DNA of 64,000 nt from Theionarchaea archaeon. Its GTDB lineage: Archaea > Methanobacteriota_B > Thermococci > Methanofastidiosales > SZ-28-30. The first letter of the stretch is position 1. Each line of letters starts with the position of its first letter. This document shows, in pieces, positions 1-9,011 of this stretch. The position numbers and the translations under genes are program-made. Where the stretch lies: NCBI GenBank assembly GCA_018992685.1, contig JACVGT010000031.1, forward strand, positions 11,631 through 75,630, given 5' to 3'. The notes beneath the pieces are model-generated. The model saw only the letters and a list, made by a program, of their open reading frames with translations. It ran no database searches and was not told the DNA's origin.

Positions 1-555
1 CACAGTGCCTCCTATTGCCAAAGGTATTCCGAATATGATTATAACCCAACCTAATACTTTGACACAAGAGTACACAAGATAGTCAAATGTCCAAGCTGCA
101 AAAGGGACATTCCAGTTTCCATCAAGGTAGATCTTGATGATGAACGCAATAAAGATCAAAAACGATATTCCTCCTCCTTCGTTTCTGCTGCGTGAGCGAG
201 TACCGGAGAAAAGATGTTCGCGCTTATATTCCTCCTTCTCCTCATGAGGGAATCTTTCCCACCATAGCCGCCAAACTGCTAGTGCCACTACCAGTACCGG
301 GACTCCGATGAAGAGAACTTCCCAGAAAATCACGCGTAATACAAACGCTACGAGATGTCCCATAGTCCAAAGGTCTAAAGTCGCTGGCACCAGACCAGTC
401 ACCTGAGCTTTTTCCACGAACCACAAATAGACAAGAATTGCACCTATAAATGCCAGAATAACTCCTACGACAAGGAAGACAATCGCTTTCCAATGCTTTT
501 TCAAGAACTTCTTCCAGATCTTCTCACTATTGTCTGACCCAGTTTCTATTGTCAT
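1..555 (-). CDS. Membrane protein of unknown function, C-terminus cut by the window edge
   Basis: The reading frame runs open from ATG 555 to base 1, so at least 185 residues are present and the C-terminus is missing. The start follows a TATA box (577-584) centred 26 nt upstream, as for leaderless archaeal mRNAs. The N-terminus is charged and basic (residues about 10-22), followed by a hydrophobic helix (about 23-47), a second membrane segment near residues 70-95, a charged Lys/Glu/Arg loop with GTRSRSRNEGGG, and at least one or two further hydrophobic helices before the edge. I do not recognise a named family; small multi-pass proteins of this look are common in archaea. The membrane location is clear, the function is not. 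Confidence 0.7.
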   Translation of the reverse strand, partial: MTIETGSDNSEKIWKKFLKKHWKAIVFLVVGVILAFIGAILVYLWFVEKAQVTGLVPATLDLWTMGHLVAFVLRVIFWEVLFIGVPVLVVALAVWRLWWERFPHEEKEEYKREHLFSGTRSRSRNEGGGISFLIFIAFIIKIYLDGNWNVPFAAWTFDYLVYSCVKVLGWVIIIFGIPLAIGGTV

Positions 556-897
556 ACATTTCTTCTTCCTTCTTTCTATAAAAGTCTTTCGGGTATTACA
601 TTATTTTTTGTACTGCATCGACAATACAGATAGAGATAAGAAGAGAGATAGACAAGGAGAGGGATAGATCCGTAGAGACGTGACAGGAACCTCAGCATAC
701 CTGGTGAGCGATTCTGGACTACCCCAAGAGAGCTCATCCTGGATAGAGAAGTTCTTGGTCATGGGGTCCCTTCCAACACTCATCAAGTAACGCTTATATA
801 GGAAGTCGTACAGTAAGCCATGAGGAATGATCATGAGTAGCCAAATGATGTGGATACATGACAGACAGGAAGCAGCAGGCAATCAGGTGGTGTAGCT
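556..897. other. Intergenic region between divergent genes
   Basis: No convincing gene. It holds the TATA box of the leftward membrane protein (577-584, read on the minus strand) and a possible TATA box for the rightward hydrolase (TTATATAG, 794-801), which would give a leader of about 70 nt. Confidence 0.5.
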
Positions 898-1827
898 GTG
901 TCTCCATTTCTGATTCTCGGGCTGCTGATTCTTCTAGTAGGGGTTGCGTATGGTGGAGTGTGTTTTCTCTTTTCCAGTCTCATCCTATACTCGCATCGTC
1001 AACCAATTGTTACCACACCACATGCATATGGAATGGACTACGAAGATGTTGCATTCAAGAGTACGGATGGTCTCACTTTGAAAGGATGGTTCATACCAGG
1101 AGAGTCTGGCAAAGCTATCATCATAACCCACCCGTTCCCCTTTAATCGCCATGGGTTTTTGACGAAAAACCAAGGGGTTTTAACCCGATTTAAGACAGAT
1201 GTTGATCTTTTGAAGACCGCCAAGGCGATGCATCAGGCGGGTTTCTCTGTTCTGATGTTTGATTTCAGAAATCACGGCGAAAGTGACAAGGGAATAACTG
1301 GAGTGGGATTGAATGAATACCAGGATGTAGTGGGTGCAGTTACATATGTTACAGGCAGACAGGACGTATCACCCAACATTGGATTTGTCAGCTTTTGCAT
1401 GGGAGCCGATTCCACCATCATTGCACTGAGTAAAGAAAAGGAGCAGTTGAAAAATGTAAAGTGCCTTGTCGCTGTACAGCCAATATCAGTGGCTGTATTT
1501 GTACGGAACTACATCAGGAGCGTGTTTACTCCCCTTGGGCTGATCCTGATCCCCATGGTTGACAGACTGTGTCAGTGGCGTGGTGGTTATGCTTTTGAGA
1601 AGATGTCCCCCCTGCCGTACTGCAAAGATATCTTTGCTCCCACCCTGTACATTCAGGCCAGGACAGATCCCTGGACTGAATTATCAGACATACAGGGGTT
1701 CTATGAAGCTACTCCAGAACCCAAAGAATTCTGGATGATAGAAGGTGCCATGAAAAGATTTGACACGTACAATTACGTGGGCGAACACCCGGAGAAGATA
1801 CTTGATTTTATCAGCCGCTACCTGTAG
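898..1827 (+). CDS. Membrane-anchored alpha/beta hydrolase with a cysteine at the nucleophile position
   Basis: A 309-residue protein starting at GTG with AGGTGGT upstream. Residues 1-25 form an N-terminal membrane helix, so the catalytic part is anchored to the membrane. The body is a COG1073-type alpha/beta hydrolase: a beta-strand leading to THPFPFNRHG (oxyanion region), then FDFRNHGESD, then the nucleophile elbow. The elbow reads S-F-C-M-G where the family normally has G-x-S-x-G, so the nucleophile would be cysteine, as in dienelactone hydrolase. A later Asp (RTDPWTE) and the C-terminal KRFD..NY.GEHPE segment match the acid and terminal region of the family. The substrate cannot be told from sequence. 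It stands alone, with no operon partner. Confidence 0.85.
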   Translation: MSPFLILGLLILLVGVAYGGVCFLFSSLILYSHRQPIVTTPHAYGMDYEDVAFKSTDGLTLKGWFIPGESGKAIIITHPFPFNRHGFLTKNQGVLTRFKTDVDLLKTAKAMHQAGFSVLMFDFRNHGESDKGITGVGLNEYQDVVGAVTYVTGRQDVSPNIGFVSFCMGADSTIIALSKEKEQLKNVKCLVAVQPISVAVFVRNYIRSVFTPLGLILIPMVDRLCQWRGGYAFEKMSPLPYCKDIFAPTLYIQARTDPWTELSDIQGFYEATPEPKEFWMIEGAMKRFDTYNYVGEHPEKILDFISRYL

Positions 1828-2256
1828 TATCTGGAGGGGAGGCAGAAGTGTGTATGCTTCAATTCACCTGAGCTAGTCCAGTCTTTGACGATTCTCATAA
1901 TACCGGGTATACTCAAGAATGTCTCAGAGAAAAGTGGGGAAAATATCATCTCCTCCTGAAAGGAGATGAGTGAGAATTTGACCCAGAAGATGAGATGAAA
2001 GGAGCCATCATCAGAAGAACCATTATACCAGAGCAACATAATCGAAAGTTCATGCAGTACTTACCGAGAAATACTGCAGTGAAGCCAAGAAACCGGGGAG
2101 GCCTGTTGCTGAAACCAGGATTTGACCCTTCTTTTCGTCCTGTGCTCTCAAGACGGGAGACTACTGAATGTCAAAAGTCAACCCCAGAGCACTTTCTCGT
2201 GCCTTTACATATGTTAATACCTATAACCTTTTAAATGGAATGTGAAACTGAATATC
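1828..2256. other. Intergenic region with a hairpin and the thiolase promoter
   Basis: No supported gene. A 9-bp inverted repeat (stem at 1946-1954 and 1961-1969, loop CCTGAA) could form a hairpin; no T-run follows it. A TATA-like element (TTTTAAATG, 2229-2237) lies 26 nt before the thiolase ATG. Confidence 0.45.
2229..2237 (+). promoter_or_regulatory. TATA box of the thiolase gene (leaderless)
   Basis: TTTTAAATG is centred about 25 nt before ATG 2257, the spacing expected if transcription starts at the start codon. Confidence 0.55.
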
Positions 2257-3426
2257 ATGACAGAGGTTGTTATTGTATCAGGCGTGAGGACTCCTATTGG
2301 ACGCTTTCGGGGTGGATTAAGCACCCTTTCTGCATGTCAGCTGGGCTCTATTGCTTTGAAAGAAGCTCTAAGAAGGGCAAGTATAGACACCGTTGACGAA
2401 GTGATTATGGGAAACGTAGTATCTGCTGGACTGGGACAGAACCCTGCCAGGCAGGCAGCCATCGGGGCAGGAATTCCAGTAGATGTCAGTTCATTTACTG
2501 TAAATAAGGTGTGTGGATCAGGGTTGAAGGCCGTGATGCTGGCAGCCCAGGCGATTAGGGCAGGGGATGCTGACATTATTGCAGCAGGCGGAATGGAGAG
2601 CATGACAAGGGCCCCATACATGCTTTTCAGTGCACGAGATGGCTATCGTCTGGGAGACGGGAAACTAGTTGACAGCATGGTCCATGATGGTCTCTGGGAC
2701 ATATATAACGATTTTCACATGGGAATAACAGGAGAGATTATTGCAGAGAAATTTGGCATAACAAGAGAAGATGCGGATAAATTATCCGCTGAAAGCCACC
2801 AGAAATCCATAAAGGCCCAGGAAGAAGGCAAATTCAAAGATGAAATTGTTCCCGTTACCTATGAGACCAAGAAAGGCACAGTGACTGTGGATACTGATGA
2901 AGGCCCCAGGAAAGATAGCTCTCTTGAAGCTCTCGCCAGGTTAAGACCCGTGTTCAAGACGGATGGCGTAGTGACAGCGGGGAATGCATCTCAGATCAGT
3001 GACGGAGCATCAGCCGTTGTGGTCATGTCAGAAGAGAAGGCCAAAGAACTGGGATTGGACCCCCTGGCGCGAATTGTGGATTCCTGTGCTGCAGGATTGG
3101 TCCCAGAACTGGTGATGGAAGCTCCCATTCCTTGTATACGGAAGCTGTTCCAGAAGACCGGGACATCCATGAAAGACATCGACCTCTTCGAGCATAATGA
3201 AGCCTTTGCCACTGCTTCCTGTGCTGTGATAAAGGAATTGCAGGTCCCACATGACATTTTCAACGTGCATGGAGGGGCAGTAGCTCTGGGCCACCCCATC
3301 GGGTGCAGCGGTACAAGGATTCTGGTAACCCTGATGTACGCCATGAAGGACAGGGGCGCACGCAGAGGCATTGCCACCTTGTGTCTTGGAGGAGGAAATG
3401 CTGTCGGCATGATGATCGAAACTTAG
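2257..3426 (+). CDS. Acetyl-CoA C-acetyltransferase (thiolase)
   Basis: A 389-residue thiolase that condenses or cleaves acetyl-CoA and acetoacetyl-CoA in the cytoplasm. Visible motifs are VNKVCGSGLK with the acyl-accepting Cys at about residue 86, NGAL-region equivalents, GGAVALGHPIGCSG with the catalytic His near 346, and the C-terminal CLGGGNAVG with the second Cys near 377. Start ATG 2257 matches the family N-terminus (TEVVIVSGVRTPIGRF); a GTG 15 nt upstream is in frame but would overrun the TATA spacing. The sequence is close to the bacterial AtoB/PhaA type. Unlike many archaeal thiolases it is not flanked by HMG-CoA synthase and a DUF35 protein, so a role in fatty-acid or butyrate-type metabolism is as likely as mevalonate synthesis. 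Confidence 0.93.
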   Translation: MTEVVIVSGVRTPIGRFRGGLSTLSACQLGSIALKEALRRASIDTVDEVIMGNVVSAGLGQNPARQAAIGAGIPVDVSSFTVNKVCGSGLKAVMLAAQAIRAGDADIIAAGGMESMTRAPYMLFSARDGYRLGDGKLVDSMVHDGLWDIYNDFHMGITGEIIAEKFGITREDADKLSAESHQKSIKAQEEGKFKDEIVPVTYETKKGTVTVDTDEGPRKDSSLEALARLRPVFKTDGVVTAGNASQISDGASAVVVMSEEKAKELGLDPLARIVDSCAAGLVPELVMEAPIPCIRKLFQKTGTSMKDIDLFEHNEAFATASCAVIKELQVPHDIFNVHGGAVALGHPIGCSGTRILVTLMYAMKDRGARRGIATLCLGGGNAVGMMIET

Positions 3427-3849
3427 TCCCTTTTTTTCTCATTTTCTATGTTTCAAGTTATTCTGAACTGCATAATTGACCATGGTTGACACGGAAGAAA
3501 CTTCCTCGAGTCACTGCTTCCTGGTTGGCCACAGGGCCAAAGCGAGGGTTCCCGGATTCTTCACGTGTCATTCTTGATCTCTGGTTCTCTATCTGGATTT
3601 CTGCCCTCTAAGGAAGACTTTTCGCTTCCTCATGTCTTCCTGTGCCCCAGTCTCAGGTGTTATCCCCCCTTCACTCATTGAAGAGGAATAACAGGCATGA
3701 GTGGCCCTATGCTATCGCCGGGATCAACGCAGGCTTGAACTCTTGTCAGCGTCTTGAAAAGATCCTTGAGCTTCATAGGGCTGACCCATGAGTGCCATGA
3801 AAAGTATTTAAGGAAGGAATAATCACCATGGTAATAGAAAGGGATAATA
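3427..3849. other. Intergenic region with terminator and NatA promoter
   Basis: No gene seen. A T-run at 3431-3437 lies directly after the thiolase stop. A TATA box (TATTTAAGG, 3805-3813) precedes natA and predicts a short leader carrying GGGATAAT just before ATG 3850. Confidence 0.5.
3431..3437 (+). terminator. Oligo-T terminator after thiolase
   Basis: Seven consecutive T five bases after the stop codon, the usual intrinsic terminator form in archaea. Confidence 0.5.
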
Positions 3850-4572
3850 ATGACTGCTATTGAAGTAGTAGACTTGGTAAAGAATTACGCGAACATTGAA
3901 GCACTGCGAGGAATATCATTCATGGTCAATAAAGGCGAGATATTTGGCCTTATCGGACCCAATGGGGCAGGGAAAACCACAACCCTGAGAATTGTAGCTA
4001 CCCTCTTAGAGATCTCATCTGGCATTGTGAGAGTGTTTGGGAACGATGTGAAGAAGGACCCCGAACGGGTGAGGGAAAAAATCAGCTACCTTCCAGAAGA
4101 AGCAGGAGCTTATAAGAACCTGTCTGGAATCGAATACCTAAATTTTATGGCTCAATTCTACACGAATGGGAGAGACATTGAAGAAATGGTAGCGACTGGG
4201 ACTTCTATTTCCGGTCTCGAGGACAGGATCAATGATAAGGTCAGCACCTACAGCAAGGGGATGACCCGGAAATTACTGGTGGCCAGGTCATTGATGATGA
4301 ATCCCCCTCTGGCCATTCTTGATGAACCCACTAGCGGGCTTGATGTTATTAACTCCCAGGAAGTGCGGGGCCTCATCAAGGATCATGCCAGGAAAGGATG
4401 TACGGTATTGCTATCCTCTCATAACATGCTGGAAATAGAATTTCTCTCCAGCAGAGTGGCCCTCATTGGTGAAGGCAGAATACTGGATTCAGGAACTCCT
4501 GGTGAGCTCAAGAACCGGTATAGTGCTCAGAATCTGGAGGAAGTATTCCTGGAGGCGGTCTCCCATGAGTAA
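3850..4572 (+). CDS. natA: ABC transporter ATP-binding protein, NatA type
   Basis: A 240-residue ATPase subunit of an ABC-2 type exporter. It has Walker A GPNGAGKTT at about 36-44, a Q-loop region, an ABC signature in the degenerate form YSKGM (about 137-141) where most ABC ATPases have LSGGQ, Walker B LAILDEPTSGLD, and an H-loop (SSHN). The degenerate signature is normal for the NatA subfamily. It overlaps the permease gene by 8 nt (ATGAGTAA), so the two are translationally coupled and surely form one exporter. NatAB was described as a sodium efflux pump, but relatives move many substrates, so the substrate remains open. Confidence 0.93.
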   Translation: MTAIEVVDLVKNYANIEALRGISFMVNKGEIFGLIGPNGAGKTTTLRIVATLLEISSGIVRVFGNDVKKDPERVREKISYLPEEAGAYKNLSGIEYLNFMAQFYTNGRDIEEMVATGTSISGLEDRINDKVSTYSKGMTRKLLVARSLMMNPPLAILDEPTSGLDVINSQEVRGLIKDHARKGCTVLLSSHNMLEIEFLSSRVALIGEGRILDSGTPGELKNRYSAQNLEEVFLEAVSHE

Positions 4573-5854
4573 ATTCACAGCGATCCTGATTAAAGAGATG
4601 AAAGACTTGCTGAGAGATCCCAAAATCGTCGTGGGGATGATCGTGGTACCCCTGGTGCTGTTTCCAGCCATGGGAGCCATGTTCCGCACAGGGATGAAAT
4701 CAGTAGAAAGTGAAATCCAGATTGGCGTCATGAACCAGGACACCGGCCACTTTTCACAGGAGTTGATCAGGATACTGGAAGACAATCCGGGTGTCAAGCT
4801 GTACCAGCCGCAATCGTCTTCACTGGAGGGAGCAATTCAGGAGGCCCAGACCAACGATGTCAAGGTGCTTCTGGTGATACCACCAGGGTTTTCTGCTGAT
4901 GTTGAGGACACCACAGGGGCAGAAATTGACATGTATGCTGTAGTTGAAGGGCTGGGAATGAGTGAAGTTATCTCCTCATCTCGAGTGGACATGATTATCC
5001 AGGGGATCAACACACAGCTCTCAAGGACCATTATTTCAGAGAAGGTGCCAGATACAGATCCAGGTAATATTCTTCAGCCCATAACTACCAGAGGATATAC
5101 TGTAGTACGAGGAAAGACAGTGAACGTTCCACCTGCAGTTATTGCTGGTCTCGTTTCTTCTCAGTCTTTCATTGTGCCTGTGGTGCTCATGGTGATGATA
5201 ATGTTTGTAGCCCAGATGGCAGCAACCTCCATGGCCACAGAAAAAGAGAACAAGACCCTGGAGACGTTGTTGACCCTGCCGGTGAGCCGTCTCTCTATCC
5301 TGGCAGGCAAAATGGGAGGAACCGCGGTGGTTTCTCTTATTTCTGCTGTGGCATACATCATCGGGTTCAGCACCTACATGTCTGCCTTTCAATTCGGAGA
5401 GGTGGAAAGTGCCCTGTCCCTGAAAGATGTTGGGTTAGCCATAACTCCCGTGGGATTCTTGATGCTTGGGATCAGCATATTCATGGCCGTTCTGGCAGCG
5501 CTGTCACTGTCCATGGTTCTGGCGGTGTTTACTCAGGATGTACGAAGCGCTCAGAGCCTGGTGTCTTTCACCATCATGCCGCTGGTGTTTCCTTCCATGA
5601 TCTTCATATTCGCCGACATGAATTCGCTACCAGTGGCATTGAGATATGTGCTGCTTGCACTGCCCTTTTCTCATCCCACCATTGCTGCCAGTGCTCTAGC
5701 CCTGAAGAATTATGCCATTGTTCTTGGCGGGATTGTCTACCTGGGTGTCTTCACCCTGGTGGTACTGCTCATAGCTGCTCACATGTTCAACACGGAGAGA
5801 GTTGTCACAGCAAAGATTACACTCGGGCGTAAGAAGAGCAAGAGCAAAGGATGA
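4565..5854 (+). CDS. natB: ABC-2 type permease, NatB type
   Basis: A 429-residue membrane subunit partnering the upstream ATPase. ATG 4565 overlaps the end of natA and begins SKFTAILIKEMKDLLRDPKI, the typical cytoplasmic N-terminus. One transmembrane helix follows (about 22-45), then a large extracytoplasmic domain (about 50-210), then five further helices up to about residue 415 and a basic tail. The segment ATEKENKTLETLLTLPVSR is the conserved coupling helix of ABC-2 permeases. Downstream is T-rich (T-run at 5896-5901), suitable for termination before the convergent phosphatase gene. Confidence 0.9.
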   Translation: MSKFTAILIKEMKDLLRDPKIVVGMIVVPLVLFPAMGAMFRTGMKSVESEIQIGVMNQDTGHFSQELIRILEDNPGVKLYQPQSSSLEGAIQEAQTNDVKVLLVIPPGFSADVEDTTGAEIDMYAVVEGLGMSEVISSSRVDMIIQGINTQLSRTIISEKVPDTDPGNILQPITTRGYTVVRGKTVNVPPAVIAGLVSSQSFIVPVVLMVMIMFVAQMAATSMATEKENKTLETLLTLPVSRLSILAGKMGGTAVVSLISAVAYIIGFSTYMSAFQFGEVESALSLKDVGLAITPVGFLMLGISIFMAVLAALSLSMVLAVFTQDVRSAQSLVSFTIMPLVFPSMIFIFADMNSLPVALRYVLLALPFSHPTIAASALALKNYAIVLGGIVYLGVFTLVVLLIAAHMFNTERVVTAKITLGRKKSKSKG

Positions 5855-5895
5855 ATGGCTGGTCTTTTTCCATCCAATTTTTCCTTCTTCTCCTT

Positions 5896-5901
5896 TTTTC
5901 C
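5896..5901 (+). terminator. Oligo-T terminator after natB
   Basis: A pyrimidine-rich stretch with several T-runs (5864-5905) separates natB from the convergent phosphatase gene. Confidence 0.4.
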
Positions 5902-5938
5902 TTTCAGTGCCTTTCTTCAATGAGAAGGAGTGGTCCAT

Positions 5939-6706
5939 TCACCAGGAATTCAAAGCTTCTATTATCTTTCTGTGCAGCACAGGATCAGCACACACCACAC
6001 ATTCTCCTCTGAAGTGTCCACGTTCATCGAAGAACCCATTTGCGAATAGGTGCTTCCCATGCTCATTAGTAAGTATTACGCCCCCTGCCCTGGCAATTAT
6101 GGCTGCTGCTGCAATATCAACAATCCGGGCTTTTTTCCGCAGATCTACCACAGCCTGCAATGTTCCTTCCACCACGTATGAGATTTCCAGAGCCAGAGAC
6201 CCAAGGCATCTCCATGCTTCAACCAGAGGAAGTACCTTCTCAAATTGTGTTCCAATGTACATTGAAGCAATGGATTCGGAGCGGCTCTGAGTGATGATCT
6301 TGCCATTTTTCAAAGGGGTACTGCCTGCAAAAGCTTCGTATATCTCGTGGGTGCACAAGTTCTTCACCAGGCCGTACTGCACGGTTCCAGACAGAGCTAC
6401 AGATACCGAATAGAACGGTATCCCCGTGAGTGCATTCATGGTTCCATCCAGTGGGTCCAGAATAATGACCACATCTCCTTCCCCCCGTATTCCAGATTCT
6501 TCTGTGATGAGGGTATACTCCAGGGATCCCCTCTCGAGATACTCAATGGCTGCATCCTCAGCTATTCTGTCAATCCTTCGGGTGAGCCCCCCTCCCGCAC
6601 TCTCTCCTGCCGGTTCCTGTGCTTCCCGAGTTCCCAGGAGAGGGGCGATTGCCTTTTCGATGAGGGTGGCAATATCCCGTGCAATCCCAGAATAATCATA
6701 TTCCAT
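5939..6706 (-). CDS. suhB: Inositol monophosphatase-family phosphatase (archaeal class IV FBPase/IMPase)
   Basis: A 255-residue Mg-dependent sugar phosphatase. Metal-binding motifs are E69-E70-S-G, D84-P-L-D87-G-T and a C-terminal VDIAAA with Asp at about 197; the more usual WDxAA tryptophan is replaced by Val. Archaeal members hydrolyse both inositol-1-phosphate and fructose-1,6-bisphosphate, so the gene may serve gluconeogenesis or inositol lipid/compatible solute synthesis. A TATA box at about 6728-6737 lies 26 nt before the ATG, so the mRNA is probably leaderless and separate from the upstream ATPase genes, whose 3' end is 70 nt away. An unrelated FBPase is encoded at 26946-28049. Confidence 0.88.
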   Translation of the reverse strand: MEYDYSGIARDIATLIEKAIAPLLGTREAQEPAGESAGGGLTRRIDRIAEDAAIEYLERGSLEYTLITEESGIRGEGDVVIILDPLDGTMNALTGIPFYSVSVALSGTVQYGLVKNLCTHEIYEAFAGSTPLKNGKIITQSRSESIASMYIGTQFEKVLPLVEAWRCLGSLALEISYVVEGTLQAVVDLRKKARIVDIAAAAIIARAGGVILTNEHGKHLFANGFFDERGHFRGECVVCADPVLHRKIIEALNSW

Positions 6707-6775
6707 GGAGGTTGTTGATCTTCAACCCATATATACATTAACATTTGATGAAAGAGGAAAGAGGGATGCCACAGA

Positions 6776-7633
6776 TCATTTCTGATCCAGATTCCGTATT
6801 CTCGTCCAGATGGTCTTGAGGATTTCCGCAAATTCACTGTCCAGTTCAGTCAAGGTCAATCCTTTGTCCATGGCCTGTGGTATCCTGGTATCGTAAGGTA
6901 GCCTGCCCACAATTGGGATTCTCTTCTGGTGACACCAGGTTTCAATTTCCTGCGCTAGTTCTGTACACAGGTCACACTTGTTAATGAGGACACAACAGGC
7001 AATTGAAAAATGCTTGAGGACCCCATAGATTCTCTCAAGATCATACATTCCGGATCGAGTGGGTTCACTGACAAGCACCGCCAGAGAGGTCCCCACAAGA
7101 GATGCAATGACAGGGCACCCGATCCCGGGAGAACCATCCACCAATATGAGGTCTTTCCCAGCCTCCTCAGCAACAGAAAAAGCCACCTCTCGAACCCTGG
7201 TTACCAGTTTGCCAGAGGCCTCCTCCCCTGTGAAGAGTTCAGCATGCACCAGAGGCCCGAATCGAGTGGTGGATACAAAGACCTCCCCAGTCATTCTCTC
7301 TTCCAGAGTGAGAGCGTTGACAGGGCACACCAGCGTGCAGGCTCCACACCCTTCACATTTCTCCTTGATAACTGCCATTGACCCGTCTATACTGTTAAAC
7401 CTGCAGACTTTCTGACATTCTCCACAGAATGTGCACAATTCCTCATGTTTTACGGCTAGTTTTGAACCAATGAATGATTCTTTCCTTTCCACGGTAGGAT
7501 CCAGCAAGAGGGGCAAATCAGAGGCGTCTACATCACAGTCTGCGAGCGCGGCATTACACAGGCTGGCAAAGGCAACTGTAAGTGTCGTCTTTCCTGTTCC
7601 CCCTTTCCCGGATATGACTGTTATCTCCTTCAT
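6776..7633 (-). CDS. MinD-superfamily P-loop ATPase with inserted 2x[4Fe-4S] ferredoxin domain (1)
   Basis: A 285-residue COG1149 protein. The deviant Walker A motif SGKGGTGKTT is at residues 8-17. A ferredoxin domain is inserted after the first strand-helix unit, with Cys 67, 70, 73, 77 and 93, 96, 99, 103, enough for two [4Fe-4S] clusters. The ATPase fold resumes with LILVDGSPGIGCPV (switch II) and INKCD. Such pairs are widespread next to NifX, DUF134 and DUF5320 genes in anaerobes; a role in Fe-S or metal cofactor assembly is inferred, not proven. It overlaps the upstream paralogue by 4 nt (ATGA), so the two are coupled and may heterodimerise. Confidence 0.9.
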   Translation of the reverse strand: MKEITVISGKGGTGKTTLTVAFASLCNAALADCDVDASDLPLLLDPTVERKESFIGSKLAVKHEELCTFCGECQKVCRFNSIDGSMAVIKEKCEGCGACTLVCPVNALTLEERMTGEVFVSTTRFGPLVHAELFTGEEASGKLVTRVREVAFSVAEEAGKDLILVDGSPGIGCPVIASLVGTSLAVLVSEPTRSGMYDLERIYGVLKHFSIACCVLINKCDLCTELAQEIETWCHQKRIPIVGRLPYDTRIPQAMDKGLTLTELDSEFAEILKTIWTRIRNLDQK

Positions 7634-8460
7634 ATAGCATCACCGATTTTCTGGTAGAGAGTCTGAAACTCCCTTTTCCAGGACGGTATTTCCTTGATGA
7701 AGGGTATGCCCTGAGCACACAGTTCTGCTATGGCTCTTTCATGGGGGATTTTCATGAGGACGGGGACGTGTTCCCGTGAACAGTATTCCTCAATAGGGGC
7801 ACACCCCATGCCCCACTTGTTGATAAGCACACCACAGGGAACATCCAGTACCCGTGTCAGGGTCACTGCCATCTTGAGATCATGCAGTCCAAAGGGAGTA
7901 GGCTCTGTCACCAGGAGGCAGAAATCACAGTCAGACACTGTTTCTATGACAGGACATCCGGTTCCAGGAGGAGCATCCAGGATTACTTTTCTGGAGGTGT
8001 CAATAATCTCGGTTACGGCCCGTATCACAGGTGTCGCCAGGGGTTCTCCTACGTTGAGGACACCTCTGACAAACTCCATGGAGGCAAAGGACCCCCGCTC
8101 TAGAGTTCCAATAGCCCTTTTCCGCTCTGAGATAGCATCTTTGGGGCAGACGAGAGTGCAGCCGCCACATCCGTGACAGAGCTGAGAAAACACTGCGCTC
8201 TTCTGAGGAAAGATAGCCAGAGCATTGAACTGGCAAAAGTCAGCGCACGCCCCACACAAAGTGCACTTCTCTATGGCTATATACGGTACAGGAATTGTCA
8301 CATCTCCCACGTGTTCAAGAGGGAGTCGCAGGTATACGTTGCAGTCAGGTTCCTCCACATCGCAGTCTACGAGCTGTACGTTCTCCAGGGACAGGGCCAG
8401 ATTCACAGACACAGTGGTTTTTCCCGTTCCTCCCTTCCCGGATGCCACGGCGATCTTCAT
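7630..8460 (-). CDS. MinD-superfamily P-loop ATPase with inserted 2x[4Fe-4S] ferredoxin domain (2)
   Basis: A 276-residue paralogue of the next gene. Walker A SGKGGTGKTT begins at residue 8; Cys 66, 69, 72, 76 and 95, 98, 101, 105 form the two ferredoxin cluster sites; LDAPPGTGCPV is the switch region. The ATG is preceded by AGGTGAT. It ends in an ATGA overlap with the first paralogue. The deviant Walker motif with two lysines means ATP-dependent dimerisation is expected, and placing Fe-S clusters in the same chain couples that to electron transfer or cluster carriage. Its exact client is unknown; the DUF134-Mrp-NifX genes upstream on the same strand are the best hint. Confidence 0.9.
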   Translation of the reverse strand: MKIAVASGKGGTGKTTVSVNLALSLENVQLVDCDVEEPDCNVYLRLPLEHVGDVTIPVPYIAIEKCTLCGACADFCQFNALAIFPQKSAVFSQLCHGCGGCTLVCPKDAISERKRAIGTLERGSFASMEFVRGVLNVGEPLATPVIRAVTEIIDTSRKVILDAPPGTGCPVIETVSDCDFCLLVTEPTPFGLHDLKMAVTLTRVLDVPCGVLINKWGMGCAPIEEYCSREHVPVLMKIPHERAIAELCAQGIPFIKEIPSWKREFQTLYQKIGDAI

Positions 8461-8665
8461 GAGGTATCACCTGTTACTGTGCCTCCTTGCAGCACAAATG
8501 TTGGTTTGCTTCCTGTGTGGAGTGCGTGCTCTCTGATGGACGATCCCGCATTCCCTGTAGGAATAATGGATGGAGCAATCTCTGCGATATCGAGACTCTT
8601 ACTGGCGCAGCTATGGCTGGAATTATCAGGGTCATAGTATCACACATAAGAGGAAAAAGTGGCCA

Positions 8666-9007
8666 TCACGGTTCTTGCTTGAGCTCTCTCATGCGAGCCT
8701 CGACTGCTTCCAGCTCTTTCTTGATGTTGGCAGCTACCTGTTCCAGATAGGCGATCTCTTCTGTTGGGTCAATCTGGGAAGATGCGTACATGGAAGCAGG
8801 ATAACTGGGAATATGGTAGGGAGGTACAACGTGGCGTGGCATGAAATCAGCTCTCCAAACCCTGCGACATCCTCTTCCTCCTCCCCAGAATCCGTGCCCA
8901 GGCCAGGCATTGGCAAATCCGGGGACACGATATCCGGCACAGTAACCTGCAGCTCTTCCTGTTCTGGGACCCTCTCCTGAGGGTCCAATTCCGTCTCCTC
9001 TTGGCAT
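8666..9007 (-). CDS. DUF5320-family protein, Gly-rich with C-terminal coiled coil
   Basis: A 113-residue protein beginning MPRGDGIGPSGEGPRTGRAAGYC, the hallmark of DUF5320. A Gly/Arg/aromatic-rich N-terminal half is followed by a Pro/Tyr segment and a C-terminal helix (EEIAYLEQVAANIKKELEAVEARM) of coiled-coil type. The start at 9007 is set by a near-perfect Shine-Dalgarno site, AAAGGAGGTGAT, three bases before ATG; a longer open frame upstream has no such signal. The function is unknown, but the family travels with Mrp, NifX and MinD-ferredoxin ATPases, as here. Only 4 nt separate it from the NifX-like gene. Confidence 0.85.
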   Translation of the reverse strand: MPRGDGIGPSGEGPRTGRAAGYCAGYRVPGFANAWPGHGFWGGGRGCRRVWRADFMPRHVVPPYHIPSYPASMYASSQIDPTEEIAYLEQVAANIKKELEAVEARMRELKQEP

Positions 9008-9011
9008 GACA

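Noticed and set aside
1946-1969. Hairpin after the alpha/beta hydrolase as an intrinsic terminator
   Set aside because: The stem is real but no T-run follows and it lies about 120 nt after the stop codon.
2991-3410. Long antisense frames inside the thiolase gene
   Set aside because: They are shadows of a strongly conserved gene, with no start signal or recognisable family.
8461-8665. Open frame between the DUF5320 and MinD genes ending at the MinD ATGA
   Set aside because: It reads as protein-like (SLDIAEIAPSIIPTGNAGSS) but has an early TGA and no start codon after it; at best a remnant.
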